Source: JANQTF01 sp036835375 (GTDB taxonomy: Bacteria > Bacteroidota > Bacteroidia > J057). Taken from it: DNA of 64,000 bases. Both the position numbers and the translations under genes were made by a program. The notes under the pieces are model-generated. The model had not been told where the DNA came from and searched no databases. It worked only from the letters and a program-made list of their open reading frames with translations. The DNA lies in NCBI GenBank assembly GCA_036835375.1, contig DAITMB010000005.1:16005-80004 (forward strand). Direction: 5' to 3'. This document shows, in pieces, positions 6,808 through 15,961 of the stretch (position 1 is the first letter of the stretch; every line of letters begins with the position of its first letter).

Positions 6808-9582
6808 CTACTGCTCAATGATCTGCCCTAATTTTTCCATGAGAAATCTTCTCGTGTGGCTTGCCTCCACGTCGCGCAGGCCTTCAGGAACCCCCTGATA
6901 CAGAATTTGCCCCCCTCCTTTTCCACCTTCAGGACCGAGGTCTACAAGCCAATCAGCGCACTTGATGACATCCAGATTATGCTCAATCACCAAGATCGTG
7001 TTGTTTCGCTCCACCAATTCATTCATGGCTTTGAGGAGTTTCTTGATGTCTTCGAAATGTAGTCCCGTGGTAGGTTCATCGAAAATATAAAAGGAACCTT
7101 GCGTCGTAGCACTGGCAGCGAGAAATGATCCCAACTTCATCCGCTGGGCTTCCCCGCCCGACAAGGTGCTCGTGCTCTGGCCCATTCGGAGATATCCCAG
7201 CCCGACACGCACGAGGATGTCTAGTTTTTCGGTGATTTTCTTGTCACCTTGGAAAAAAGCAAGTGCCTCAGTGATGGTCATGTTCAGCACATCGTCGATG
7301 TTTTTTTCCTGATAATTCACTTCCAGCACGTGCTTTTTGAAGCGCTTACCCTGGCAAGCCTCGCACAAAAGCTTCACATCAGGCAAAAACTGCATTTCAA
7401 CCGTGACATAGCCTTCCCCTTGGCAATTGTCACACCGCCCACCATCCACGTTGAAAGAGAAATCTCCGGGTTTCAGTCCTTTGATTTTGGCAAAAGCCTG
7501 TTTGGAAAACAGGTCCCGAATATGATCATAGGCTTTAATGTAGGTCGCGGGATTCGACCTGGCCGATCGGCCGATGGGTCGCTGATCCACCATTTCTACC
7601 CGCTCAATGAGGTGAGTGTCACCTGTAAATTCCTTAAAAAAACCGCCTCGCTCACTAGGTTCTCCCAGCTGTTTGCGAATAGCAGGGTAAAGCACCTGCT
7701 CAATCAAGGTGGTTTTGCCGGATCCACTCACCCCTGTGACCACTGTGAGGCTGTGAAGTGGCACCGTGAGGTCCACGCTTTGGAGGTTATGCATCCGCGC
7801 GCCGAGCAGCTTCACGCGATTGATCATCGGCCTGCGCTGGCTGGGGAAAGGAATGCTGTCTCGCCCGGAAAGATATTTTCCAGTGAGCGAATCGCTCTGA
7901 ATTAACTCTTCGAAATCCCCATTGAACACCACTTCCCCGCCTAATTCGCCCGCACCCGGCCCCATATCAATGACTTGGTCCGCATGTCGCATCACAGATT
8001 CGTCGTGTTCGACGATGATCACCGTGTTTCCCTGATCTCGAAGGGCTTGTAGCACCGAAATAAGTAGCTCTGTATCGCGGGAATGCAGCCCAATGCTCGG
8101 TTCGTCGAGAATATACATAGATCCTACCAAGCCAGAACCCAAAGACGTAGCGAGACGAATTCGTTGCATTTCGCCGCCCGAGAGGGTGTTGATCTTGCGA
8201 TTCAAGGTGAGGTACTGCACCCCTACGCGAATGAGGTAATCTAAGCGACGATCCATTTCTGCAAGCAGCCTTTGAGCTATGGACTTGTCCCTGTCTTCGA
8301 GCTGAAGAGAACGCAAGGCCTCTTGAAGCTTATCTAACTCCAAAAACAGCAGGTCAGACAAGTTATGACCATCGATCTTTACATAGGTACTGTCGTGTCT
8401 GATTCTCGCTCCCTTGCAGGTGGGGCAGGTCGTATAGCCTCGATACCTGGCCAGCATCACCCGGTATTGGATTTTGTAGGACTTGGCGCTGAGATCTTCA
8501 AAAAATGCGCGAATTCCCATTGCCCCTTTAATTCCTCCCCACAGCATTTCCTGCTCCTCAGGCGTGAGATGGTAATAGGATCTATGGATGGGAAAATCGA
8601 CTGTCGCCGCGGCTTCCAGCCAATCTTCCAGATATTGGCTCATGACCTCTCCCCGCCAAGGCACCACGGCTCCTTCGAAGATCGACATGGCTTGGTCTGG
8701 GATCACAAGGTCTTGATCAATGCCAAGCACACGGCCAAATCCTTCACAAGTTGGGCAAGCGCCGTAGGGATTATTGAAAGAAAAGAAATTAACAGACGGT
8801 TGTTCGAATGACATGCCATCCGCCTCGAAACGCTCAGAGAACACGACGGGAGCTCCGTCATTGACAATCACCTTTACATATCCCCCACCCTCTTGAAAAG
8901 CCGTTTGGATCGAATCACCAAGTCGCCCGCGGAGATGATGTCGATCCTCTTCTGTCACGGTTAATCGGTCGATCAGCAAAGAAAACTGCTCCGATTCGGG
9001 AAGTTCTTTCTCATCCAGTAACTCCTCTATCAAGCGGGGACGCCCATCCACAAAGATTCTTGTCAGGCCTTTTTGGAGAGTAAGTTCCAATTCCGAACGA
9101 AATCCACGCGACCTCACAATCACATCGGTCAGGATCTGAACACGCGTACCGTCCTCCTGCTGTAACACATAGTCCACTACATCAGACACTTCATCGCGTG
9201 TGACCAATTTTCCAGACAGCGGTGAAAAAGTTTTTCCTATTCGCGCAAAAAGGAGTTTAAGAAAATCGTAGATTTCCGTCACAGTGCCAACGGTAGATCT
9301 CGGATTCGAGGTAGAGACCTGTTGCTGGATGGCCAAAGCAGGTGAAATACCCTGAATATAATCTACATCAGGCTTTTCCATCCGTGCGAGAAACTGCCTA
9401 GCATAGGAACTCAGGCTCTCTACGTAGCGCCGCTGACCCTCGGCATAGAGGGTGTCAAATGCTAGAGAAGACTTGCCCGAACCACTAACGCCCGTCACTA
9501 CAACCATTTTATTCCGCCCGATTTTCACCGAAACGTTCTTCAAGTTGTTGACTCTGGCACTCTTTATGTATATGTAATTCAT
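6808..9582 (-). CDS. uvrA: Excinuclease ABC subunit A
   Basis: UvrA is the DNA-damage sensor of nucleotide excision repair; it loads UvrB onto lesions. From the ATG at 9582 (MNYIYIKSARVNNLKNV, the usual N-terminus) it has 924 residues; an ATG seven codons upstream (9603) is the alternative. Two ABC ATPase modules are visible: Walker A VTGVSGSGKSSLAFDTL and VTGVSGSGKTTLIEQVL, and signatures NTLSGGEMQRIRLA and STLSGGEAQRMKLG. Zinc-binding CxxC pairs are present (CPTCEGFG, CPTCKGAR, CDNCQGEG with CEACQGKR). It is divergent from the sigma-factor gene; no uvrB or uvrC is nearby. Confidence 0.98.
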   Translation of the reverse strand: MNYIYIKSARVNNLKNVSVKIGRNKMVVVTGVSGSGKSSLAFDTLYAEGQRRYVESLSSYARQFLARMEKPDVDYIQGISPALAIQQQVSTSNPRSTVGTVTEIYDFLKLLFARIGKTFSPLSGKLVTRDEVSDVVDYVLQQEDGTRVQILTDVIVRSRGFRSELELTLQKGLTRIFVDGRPRLIEELLDEKELPESEQFSLLIDRLTVTEEDRHHLRGRLGDSIQTAFQEGGGYVKVIVNDGAPVVFSERFEADGMSFEQPSVNFFSFNNPYGACPTCEGFGRVLGIDQDLVIPDQAMSIFEGAVVPWRGEVMSQYLEDWLEAAATVDFPIHRSYYHLTPEEQEMLWGGIKGAMGIRAFFEDLSAKSYKIQYRVMLARYRGYTTCPTCKGARIRHDSTYVKIDGHNLSDLLFLELDKLQEALRSLQLEDRDKSIAQRLLAEMDRRLDYLIRVGVQYLTLNRKINTLSGGEMQRIRLATSLGSGLVGSMYILDEPSIGLHSRDTELLISVLQALRDQGNTVIIVEHDESVMRHADQVIDMGPGAGELGGEVVFNGDFEELIQSDSLTGKYLSGRDSIPFPSQRRPMINRVKLLGARMHNLQSVDLTVPLHSLTVVTGVSGSGKTTLIEQVLYPAIRKQLGEPSERGGFFKEFTGDTHLIERVEMVDQRPIGRSARSNPATYIKAYDHIRDLFSKQAFAKIKGLKPGDFSFNVDGGRCDNCQGEGYVTVEMQFLPDVKLLCEACQGKRFKKHVLEVNYQEKNIDDVLNMTITEALAFFQGDKKITEKLDILVRVGLGYLRMGQSTSTLSGGEAQRMKLGSFLAASATTQGSFYIFDEPTTGLHFEDIKKLLKAMNELVERNNTILVIEHNLDVIKCADWLVDLGPEGGKGGGQILYQGVPEGLRDVEASHTRRFLMEKLGQIIEQ

Positions 9583-9790
9583 GTTTGGATGTTGGTCGTT
9601 CAACCTGAAAAAATCACCGCTCGCGCAGGCTCACTTCCCTTACACACTGCGCCTCCCCCGGGGATCCGACTGAAAAATGCAAGACGATGATTTCCCACCA
9701 CCAAGTTCCTTATTGATCGACCACACACTACTATTCTCAATTCACCCTGTGTATGACGAAAACAGTACCCGACTCATTAAACTCGATGTC

Positions 9791-10402
9791 ATGGAGAAGG
9801 CGCAATTTAAGCAAATTGAAGATCGTGAACTGATCAAAAGATTTATGGCTGGCGAAGATTACTGCTTTGAAGTACTCTTGAACCGCTATAAATCCAAAGT
9901 TTTTACCACTATCTACCTGATCGTCAAAGATCGGGGTATCGCGGAAGATCTTTTCCAAGATGTGATGATCAAAGTGGTGAAAATGATTCGGTCAGGAAAC
10001 TACAACGAAGAAGGAAAGTTCTTACCCTGGGTTGTGAGAATCGCTCGCAATTTGGCGATTGATCACTTCCGGAAAGTACAGCGCACCCCTGTTCAGCGCG
10101 AAAGCGAAGATTATGATATCTTCAATCACCTCGACAGAGCTGAAGAAAGCTCCGAAGAAGTGATAATAAGGGAGGAAAATGCGCGTTATATGAGAAAGTT
10201 AATTCAGCAACTACCAGACAAGCAACGAGAAGTGCTCATCATGCGTAGCTATGCTGATTTGAGCTTTAAGGAAATCGCTTCGATCACCGATGTGAGCATC
10301 AATACGGCACTTGGTAGAATGCGATATGCCTTGCTAAATCTCAAAAAACTCGCTCAACAAAGCGAAGCCCCTGCGGACTATGAAAAGAAAATTTTCGGAT
10401 GA
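9791..10402 (+). CDS. ECF-type RNA polymerase sigma factor
   Basis: A 203-residue sigma-70 family protein from the ATG at 9791 (MEKAQFKQIEDRELI); the frame is open to an ATG at 9677, but those extra 38 residues do not look like sigma sequence. Region 2 (RYKSKVFTTIYLIVKDRGIAEDLFQDV, which contacts core polymerase and the -10 region) covers ~30-100. Region 4, with the helix-turn-helix DLSFKEIASITDVSINTALGRM, covers ~145-195. Regions 1.1 and 3 are absent, as in ECF factors. The next gene overlaps it by 23 bases and looks like a membrane anti-sigma factor, so the pair is probably a co-expressed switch responding to an envelope signal. Confidence 0.92.
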   Translation: MEKAQFKQIEDRELIKRFMAGEDYCFEVLLNRYKSKVFTTIYLIVKDRGIAEDLFQDVMIKVVKMIRSGNYNEEGKFLPWVVRIARNLAIDHFRKVQRTPVQRESEDYDIFNHLDRAEESSEEVIIREENARYMRKLIQQLPDKQREVLIMRSYADLSFKEIASITDVSINTALGRMRYALLNLKKLAQQSEAPADYEKKIFG

Positions 10403-10901
10403 CGATCTCTTGCGTTTCCTCTATAACGAAATGCATCCTGCTGACAGCGAGCAGCTGATGGAGGCACTCGTGAAGGATGAGGAACTCTTGGAACGCTACG
10501 AATCTTTTCAACAAATCGCAGAACAGGTGGGCGAAATTAACCTCCAACCATCTCAGCAGAGCCTTGATAAGGTCATGGCATTTGTTCATGAATCTGGCTC
10601 CCCGGTCCTTCTGGATTATCCCGTGGAAGAGCCTACTGGCTGGCAACGGTTCAAAATGAACTCTGGTAAGTCTGTAGTCGTGGGACTTAACAGCTTGATT
10701 CTCTTCGGCGTAGGAATTTTTCTACTTGTAGCGGTGGGAACCTCCTCGCTACCTTGGCACCAGCAGCACGAACATGCAGTGGCAAGTGTAGAATCTCCAG
10801 ATTTGTCCTTGGACCTGTCTTGGGACGATCCCGAGATCAGACAAGAACTTCAGGAAATAGAGAAGAGCGTTCAACGTCTTCGCCTAAAGCCTGTCCTTTA
10901 G
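10380..10901 (+). CDS. Probable membrane-anchored anti-sigma factor
   Basis: A 173-residue protein whose start overlaps the end of the ECF sigma gene by 23 bases, indicating translational coupling. The N-terminal ~80 residues (KFSDDDLLRFLYNEMHPADS, then a helical LVKDEELLERYESFQQ segment) resemble the sigma-binding head of small Bacteroidota anti-sigma proteins. One hydrophobic segment (SVVVGLNSLILFGVGIFLLV, ~98-117) would cross the inner membrane, leaving a short acidic tail outside. No zinc-binding HxxxCxxC motif is seen. The role is inferred from position and layout, not from a recognised domain. Confidence 0.72.
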   Translation: MKRKFSDDDLLRFLYNEMHPADSEQLMEALVKDEELLERYESFQQIAEQVGEINLQPSQQSLDKVMAFVHESGSPVLLDYPVEEPTGWQRFKMNSGKSVVVGLNSLILFGVGIFLLVAVGTSSLPWHQQHEHAVASVESPDLSLDLSWDDPEIRQELQEIEKSVQRLRLKPVL

Positions 10902-10938
10902 CTTTTTCAAACAGCATTAGCTCCTTTATCATATAAAA

Positions 10939-10969
10939 AGAGCTGTCCTAGTCGGGCAGCTCTTTTTTT
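10939..10969 (+). terminator. Rho-independent terminator of the sigma/anti-sigma operon
   Basis: A 10-bp stem (10939-10948 with 10954-10963, one wobble pair) and 5-base loop are followed by seven T's ending at 10969, 38 bases after the anti-sigma stop codon. Confidence 0.85.
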
Positions 10970-11271
10970 GTTGTCCATTTTCATTGCCATCATATCCTTT
11001 CTCAAAGCTACTGCTCTATCGAAGTGTTGCTATGCCCAGAGAAAGACCCGAAGCTCACGCTTCATAACTCCTATTCCAACGGGCATCCCAGAGAAAAAAC
11101 GTTGTCAATGAAAGGGTTTTAATTTGGTACACAAATATTAAAAAACAATAATATTAGAATATTTTACTATATTTGCTTTCACTTATCCAATCAATGCACC
11201 TATTTCAAGTCACGCGCATGTTTCTGTTCTATTTCGCATTGACTTGACTCAGCACTCGTTTTTACTTCACC
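10970..11271. other. Intergenic region upstream of the rhodanese gene
   Basis: About 300 bases with no gene. The last ~170 are strongly AT-rich. A -7-like box TATATTTG is at 11168-11175, but there is no TTTG at the proper distance upstream of it. Confidence 0.4.
11168..11175 (+). promoter_or_regulatory. Possible -7 element of the rhodanese gene
   Basis: TATATTTG matches the Bacteroidota -7 consensus TAnnTTTG and lies in the only AT-rich stretch ahead of the gene, roughly 100-160 bases from the candidate start codons. The -33 TTTG is missing, so this is tentative. Confidence 0.35.
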
Positions 11272-11658
11272 ATGTTCAATGCCATGATTCAATCTATTTT
11301 CAAAAAAATCACCAGTCTATTTATCTCTTCGACCATGTTTACAAATCTCTCTCCTGAAGCATTCGCTGATGCATTGAAGAATCAGCCTGGTGCTGTCGTC
11401 CTTGATGTGCGCACCCCCGCAGAGTTTGCTCAAGGCCACATCAAAGGTGCCCAGAACGCGGACATCATGTCCGCTAATTTTGCTCACCGCGTCACGGCTT
11501 TGGACAAAGACAAGCAGTACTTTGTGGTGTGTCGCAGTGGCGCGAGAAGCTCCCGCGCATGTGAATACCTTGTCAACCATGGATTTCAGCCCCCTGTCAA
11601 CCTTTCTGGCGGCATGATGGCTTGGGAAAGTTCGAGGCGTCCCGTTACCCGGTTGTAG
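11272..11658 (+). CDS. Rhodanese-like domain protein
   Basis: A 128-residue single-domain rhodanese. VVLDVRTPAEFAQGHIKGA (~42-60) is the conserved entry motif. The active-site loop is VVCRSGARSSRA with the sulfur-carrying Cys87, followed by the closing motif NLSGGMMAWE. Such proteins carry persulfide sulfur or act in redox and thiol signalling. The start is uncertain: the ATG at 11272 adds 21 moderately hydrophobic residues, whereas the ATG at 11335 (MFTNLSPEAF) gives the standard 107-residue cytoplasmic form. The gene is monocistronic and ends at a bidirectional terminator shared with the porin gene. Confidence 0.92.
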   Translation: MFNAMIQSIFKKITSLFISSTMFTNLSPEAFADALKNQPGAVVLDVRTPAEFAQGHIKGAQNADIMSANFAHRVTALDKDKQYFVVCRSGARSSRACEYLVNHGFQPPVNLSGGMMAWESSRRPVTRL

Positions 11659-11716
11659 GCGATTAGTGATTCGGGCAGAACGTATATTTTTCTATATACA
11701 AAGTTAATTATCCTCC

Positions 11717-11754
11717 AAAAAAGAGGGGCCGCCAAGAAAGCGGTTCCTCTTTTT
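11717..11754. terminator. Bidirectional terminator between rhodanese and porin genes
   Basis: A ~15-bp stem (11718-11732 with 11740-11754, including wobble pairs) with a 7-base loop is flanked by A's on one side and T's on the other, so it works for both convergent genes. Confidence 0.85.
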
Positions 11755-11775
11755 GGCACCTGGCGCAATCGGAGA

Positions 11776-13146
11776 TCAAGTCCCCATTAACACTATGAGC
11801 CCCAACCCCAAATAGTCGCCCCGATGGATGGCACCCAGCTCTGGCTGGTAAAAGAAGTCGTTGGCCGTGCTCCCTAAACCTGTGTCACCTGGAACTCCCG
11901 ACTGCCAAGTATAATGCAGGCCCCATTTAATTTTTCGATCCATGAGGTACCAATTAAGGCCTAGGTCAATAGCGGATTCCTCACCAGCAAACGCAGCCAC
12001 TTCTCGCGCCAGCGTCTCACTCGCGGGTCCCCGAAATACTGAGTACATCACACTAGCTTCTAGCCAGGATTGTTGTACAGGAAAGACCATAGCCAAGCGA
12101 AGATATCCGGTTTCATTCAACAAGGGGGCCGATGGAGAAAAAACATCACTTTGTTTCCACATCCAGTTCCACTCCCCGTCCAGACTAAACCTCCCATAGT
12201 TTGCCAACATATCCACACCAAGCGTCTGTGCCTGAGAAAATGCCGCTGTCTTACCCTGCGTGGCCCCTGCTATCGCCAGCGAAATCCCCTGGCGCCGGCC
12301 AAAGTACTGTACTTGATAATTGAGTCGATAGTTTTCCTGCTCAGGATCACCCAAGTTTAAAACGACCCTCCCCAGTAGTAGCGGGCTGCTAGGATCGCTA
12401 TGTGAAGAAAATCCCCCATACTTCGCCGGGCTAAATGCTCCGACTTGATAGCCGACCATCCAGCCGCTTTTTGGCGAGAATAGTCCGCCCACATTCAGGC
12501 CAGGTGCTCGTCCATGATTCGTATTGGTAAGGTGCCGCCGGAGATACAGTTGTGATAACGCCTTTTCAAAGGAGGGGACCAAGAAACCGGAGGTGATGTT
12601 TTCTCGCCCCATTTGAGGGCGAAAGAAGCCAGTCGTGACAAAAGCCCACTCCTGCCGAGAAAAGAGCTGATATTGAAATTGGGCGTCCCATAGCACGATT
12701 TCGGGCGTAGCGGGTGCAGCTGGTCCTTTGGGTGCGAGCGAAGCACCATGTCCAATTTGGTCAAATGCCAAAGATACATTGCTACTCAATCTTTCCCCCG
12801 ACTGGGCTTTGAGTCCTATCCTCCCCCGTCGAAGCAGAAAACTCCACGTGGGTGGCAATGTGCGGTAAGAAGTGCTGGAAGTATCATACTGCCCGGTATG
12901 ATGGCTGTAAATGCCCCAGCTCTGTATCATCAAGTAAGGGGCAATTTGCCAAGAATGGCGCGGTGGCAAAGTGTCACCTAGGTAAGGATCAGTAGCTATC
13001 CTCGATAAAAGAGGCCTATTCAATCCTGAATTACGTGTGGAAAATCCCTGTTTCCAGGCAAGCTGTGCCCTCGCGGCACTTGTAGCGGAAAAAAGTAGCA
13101 CCGCCCAGACCAACACAAGGGCAGCAGGAAAAACTGGCCGACTCAT
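11776..13146 (-). CDS. Outer-membrane porin-like beta-barrel protein (phosphate-selective porin O/P type)
   Basis: A 456-residue protein from the ATG at 13146 (MSRPVFPAALVL); an ATG ten codons further upstream is possible. A signal peptide ends at about SAARAQ. The mature part alternates polar and hydrophobic residues as in a beta-barrel. It contains segments resembling the OprO/OprP-like group of Bacteroidota, such as FLLRRGRIGLKAQ, WDAQFQYQLF and RPQMGREN. Such proteins are usually passive channels for small anions or solutes in the outer membrane. The family call rests on overall appearance, and the substrate is unknown. Its neighbours give no hint. Confidence 0.7.
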   Translation of the reverse strand: MSRPVFPAALVLVWAVLLFSATSAARAQLAWKQGFSTRNSGLNRPLLSRIATDPYLGDTLPPRHSWQIAPYLMIQSWGIYSHHTGQYDTSSTSYRTLPPTWSFLLRRGRIGLKAQSGERLSSNVSLAFDQIGHGASLAPKGPAAPATPEIVLWDAQFQYQLFSRQEWAFVTTGFFRPQMGRENITSGFLVPSFEKALSQLYLRRHLTNTNHGRAPGLNVGGLFSPKSGWMVGYQVGAFSPAKYGGFSSHSDPSSPLLLGRVVLNLGDPEQENYRLNYQVQYFGRRQGISLAIAGATQGKTAAFSQAQTLGVDMLANYGRFSLDGEWNWMWKQSDVFSPSAPLLNETGYLRLAMVFPVQQSWLEASVMYSVFRGPASETLAREVAAFAGEESAIDLGLNWYLMDRKIKWGLHYTWQSGVPGDTGLGSTANDFFYQPELGAIHRGDYLGLGLIVLMGT

Positions 13147-13239
13147 TAACAAATCATAATATCTGCAAATGAACACATTTTTCCTGATTGATTTCTATAA
13201 ATCAATCAACAGATATTTCACTTGAGAAACCTGTCCGCG

Positions 13240-14592
13240 CTACTGCATCACCGATATCATCCTTCCGCTGTAGCCTTCGTTGACCACTTCGAGGTAGGTT
13301 AATTGAAGGTTATTTTTCAAAGAAGCATTGGCCCCCAGTACAATGAGGGTCTTGATAACCTTCACCCTGCCATTTCCAGAGGCGAAATGCAGCGCAGAAT
13401 TCCCGTCATCATTGGCGGCATCTACTTCCGCGCCAGCCCGCACCAGCTTCTCTACAATGGCTGCATGGCCGTGCCAACTGGCGAGGTGAGCCGGGGTAAT
13501 GTCTTTTTCCATTCTGGCATTGGGATCAGCGCCATGATCAAGCAATACACTCACGGCTTCCAGGCTTCCACTGGAAGCCGCCTCGTGGAGGGCCGTCCTG
13601 CCTTTGTTGTTCTGGCCCTGCCACTCCCCTCCATACTCCAGCAGCAATGCCAAGCACTCATGAGCATTGGCTTCGGCGGCGAGGTGCATGGGAGAGTTAA
13701 ATGAAAAATCTCTGGCAGTGGGATCTGCACCAGCAGCGAGGAGCGACTTTGTCAGGGAGGGTTGATTTGCAAGAACAGCTTTGTGAAGGGCAGTGCGACC
13801 TTCGTGGTCTTTTTCTTCAGCGATCAGCTGTGGTGTCTCCACGGCCTTGGGGGTCAACGTTTGGATAGTGCCTGTAAGGCTTCGCACAGGTCCAGCCGCT
13901 GGTGTCATCGACCACCACTCAAGAAATTCTCCTTCATTCATCCCTTTGACTACCCACTCACCAGAAGGCTGGGATTGCAACAGCCACATGTCCGGAATAA
14001 AATCAGCTGGGTAAGATGGTAAAATCAGCTGTTTTTCGCCCAATTCCAGGATCCATTGCTGAATGTCCTCAAAGCTACAACCCTGCTGGTGGGATTGAAT
14101 CCACCCGTAAGCGAGGGGTCCGGGGCTGGGACTACCAGCTTGTTGGCTCACACTGGCCCCGATCGCTTCCCAACAAAGGGTCCAAAACTGCTCCTTATCC
14201 AGTTTTTCTTGCGGCCAACGAAGTGCCAGCCGGAGTTGCTTCAGAGGAAGTATAGCGAAGTCTCCTTGCACGAATGGCAATGGTACAGTAGGAAGCGTCA
14301 ACATCACCTCGAAGGGACCAGCAGATTCCTGTTCTCCTTGCCAATATCCCCACAGCACCTGATAGGCACCATTCACACTAGCAGAGAGTTTCGCGCGAAA
14401 CGATGCCACCTGGTAGGGGTGGAGGGCTGCACCTGAAAGGCCGTGAAGTACGGTAGAATGGGGAAGCGTGGAGACAGTGCTTACCGGAGCAATTTGCATG
14501 GAGAAGGCAACTAAGGTATAGGAAAGAGGCCAAGAGAACCACCCGATGACGGCAGGTGCTGCCACAAAGCTGAAGCGCTGCGACTTTTCCAA
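13240..14592 (-). CDS. Ankyrin-repeat protein with a novel N-terminal region
   Basis: A 450-residue protein. The C-terminal ~180 residues hold five to six ankyrin repeats, with clear GRTALHKAV, SPMHLAAEANAHECLALLLEYG, GRTALHEAASSGSLEAVSVL, TPAHLASWHGHAAIVEKLV and NSALHFASGNGRVKVIKTL units. The N-terminal ~260 residues are unlike anything I recognise; they are rich in Trp, Pro and Gln (WGYWQGEQE, EFLEWWSM). The first 30 residues are hydrophobic and could be a membrane segment, or translation may begin at the ATG at 14499 (MQIAPVSTV). Ankyrin repeats bind other proteins; no partner is suggested by context. Confidence 0.85.
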   Translation of the reverse strand: MEKSQRFSFVAAPAVIGWFSWPLSYTLVAFSMQIAPVSTVSTLPHSTVLHGLSGAALHPYQVASFRAKLSASVNGAYQVLWGYWQGEQESAGPFEVMLTLPTVPLPFVQGDFAILPLKQLRLALRWPQEKLDKEQFWTLCWEAIGASVSQQAGSPSPGPLAYGWIQSHQQGCSFEDIQQWILELGEKQLILPSYPADFIPDMWLLQSQPSGEWVVKGMNEGEFLEWWSMTPAAGPVRSLTGTIQTLTPKAVETPQLIAEEKDHEGRTALHKAVLANQPSLTKSLLAAGADPTARDFSFNSPMHLAAEANAHECLALLLEYGGEWQGQNNKGRTALHEAASSGSLEAVSVLLDHGADPNARMEKDITPAHLASWHGHAAIVEKLVRAGAEVDAANDDGNSALHFASGNGRVKVIKTLIVLGANASLKNNLQLTYLEVVNEGYSGRMISVMQ

Positions 14593-14785
14593 CCGACAAT
14601 CAAAGGCTTATATCTTGAATCTGGTACAATTTCCTTGCCCGAACTTGCCTATTCGGGCGAATGGTCTATTTCGGAGGGGCTATGGGAGAAACGTGTAGCC
14701 AGAGGGTATTGATTGACATCTAACGGTGAGTTTCGGTGTGTTCTGTGCACTAGACTTGCAAACGATGAGTGCCGCTTGGGAATGG

Positions 14786-15646
14786 CTAAAGCTGGGCTTT
14801 CATTCGCCGATAGGTATGCGGGGTAGCACCAAAGCTTCGCTTAAACAAGCGGCCGAACGAGCTGCTGTCTTTGAGCCCTACTTCATGGCAGATGTCATGA
14901 AAACTCATCGAGCTTTCCGTAAGCAATTCACTTGCGCGTTCCAAGCGTAGGGCAATAAGGTATTGCCTTGGCGTTTGGTCGTACACCTCCTTGAAGAGTC
15001 GGATGAAGTGATACTTGGACAAGCAAGCTACTTGGGCGAGGGTATCCAGATTGAGGTGCTCGTCGAGATGATCCAGCATGTATCGCTTGGCCTCACAAAG
15101 GCGCAGATACAACTCTTTGCGCGTGCTAAGCTTTGCGCTGGTAAGCCGCTGTAATTCTTCGAACACTTCTGCTTGTTGCTTCCAAAGCAGTTCTTCCCAA
15201 GATTCCTGCGCCTCTGAATGTGTAGCATGGACGCCTGTGACTTTGAGCAATGCTCTTCCGAGGCAGCTCTCTTCGGCGTCATACACCTGCTCACAAAGCT
15301 CCATTTTGGCGTAGGTACGAGTAGCGCCGAGTGTAGTAAGAGCTGCTTTTCTTCGTGCATCTGCCTGCGCCATATCTAGCATCACGACCAAGACACCAGG
15401 CCCTTCGGCTGATGGCAAAATTTCTACTTCCCTACCTGAGTTGACTAGCAGAAATTGGGCACGGTGAAGATCAAATTTTCGATGGTCTATTTTGACATGA
15501 GCTGAGGTAGCAGGGGCAAAGATGATGACGCACTTCTGGCTATGAAAGCAATAGTTTTCATGCTGAAGGCTGATCGCAACAGATGATGTTTGCGGCTGGA
15601 AGGGCGATGGACCTTGCGGAATCCGCGGTTCGAAAAGGGCTTGCAT
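14786..15646 (-). CDS. AraC-family transcriptional regulator
   Basis: A 286-residue regulator. The C-terminal ~95 residues form the double helix-turn-helix of the family: LNLDTLAQVACLSKYHFIRLF for the first and MSFHDICHEVGLKDSSSFGRLF for the second, with the usual end GATPHTYRRM. The N-terminal ~170 residues look like a cupin-type sensor (HRAQFLLVNSGREVE), ligand unknown. Its target is not evident: the downstream neighbour is the convergent-independent ankyrin gene. A 10-bp inverted repeat 75-110 bases upstream could be an autoregulatory site. Confidence 0.93.
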   Translation of the reverse strand: MQALFEPRIPQGPSPFQPQTSSVAISLQHENYCFHSQKCVIIFAPATSAHVKIDHRKFDLHRAQFLLVNSGREVEILPSAEGPGVLVVMLDMAQADARRKAALTTLGATRTYAKMELCEQVYDAEESCLGRALLKVTGVHATHSEAQESWEELLWKQQAEVFEELQRLTSAKLSTRKELYLRLCEAKRYMLDHLDEHLNLDTLAQVACLSKYHFIRLFKEVYDQTPRQYLIALRLERASELLTESSMSFHDICHEVGLKDSSSFGRLFKRSFGATPHTYRRMKAQL

Positions 15647-15720
15647 GTTGAAGGTTGTTACATGTTCCTAGACTTCCGCGTAAGAGTTGTTGGTGAGAGA
15701 TACCAAATGTCATACCAATA

Positions 15721-15756
15721 GTCAATTTATTCATAACCAGCTAGTTATAAATTGAC
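15721..15756. repeat. Inverted repeat upstream of the AraC-family gene
   Basis: GTCAATTTAT (15721-15730) is repeated in perfect inverse as ATAAATTGAC (15747-15756) with 16 bases between. It lies 75-110 bases upstream of the regulator's start codon, a plausible operator position. Confidence 0.5.
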
Positions 15757-15863
15757 CTTGGCTTAAATCTGTGCGTAAGCGTACACCGGGTGTCCGCCAG
15801 CGAACAACTATACAAACATGGTATTTTGTTGAATCAATTCAAAATACAGGATGCGACAAAACA

Positions 15864-15898
15864 GACAGCAGTGCGTAGCAACGCAGCTCCCTGCTGTC
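15864..15898 (-). terminator. Branched hairpin, possible terminator of the downstream end of the small PH-like gene
   Basis: GACAGCAG (15864-15871) pairs with CTGCTGTC (15891-15898), and inside it TGCGT pairs with ACGCA. Read on the minus strand the stem is followed by TGTTTTG. It lies ~65 bases past the stop of the gene ending at 15962. Confidence 0.4.
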
Positions 15899-15961
15899 TC
15901 GACTGGATGCCGTTGTGCGCCCAGGTGTTTGTCTGCTGAAATCTTTGAATGAAGAGATGAC

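Larger units (their letters stand above)
15647..15961. other. Intergenic region rich in inverted repeats
   Basis: No gene is seen. It holds a 10-bp inverted repeat (15721-15756), an 8-bp inverted repeat with a nested one (15821-15847), and a branched hairpin (15864-15898). These are listed or discussed separately. Confidence 0.5.
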
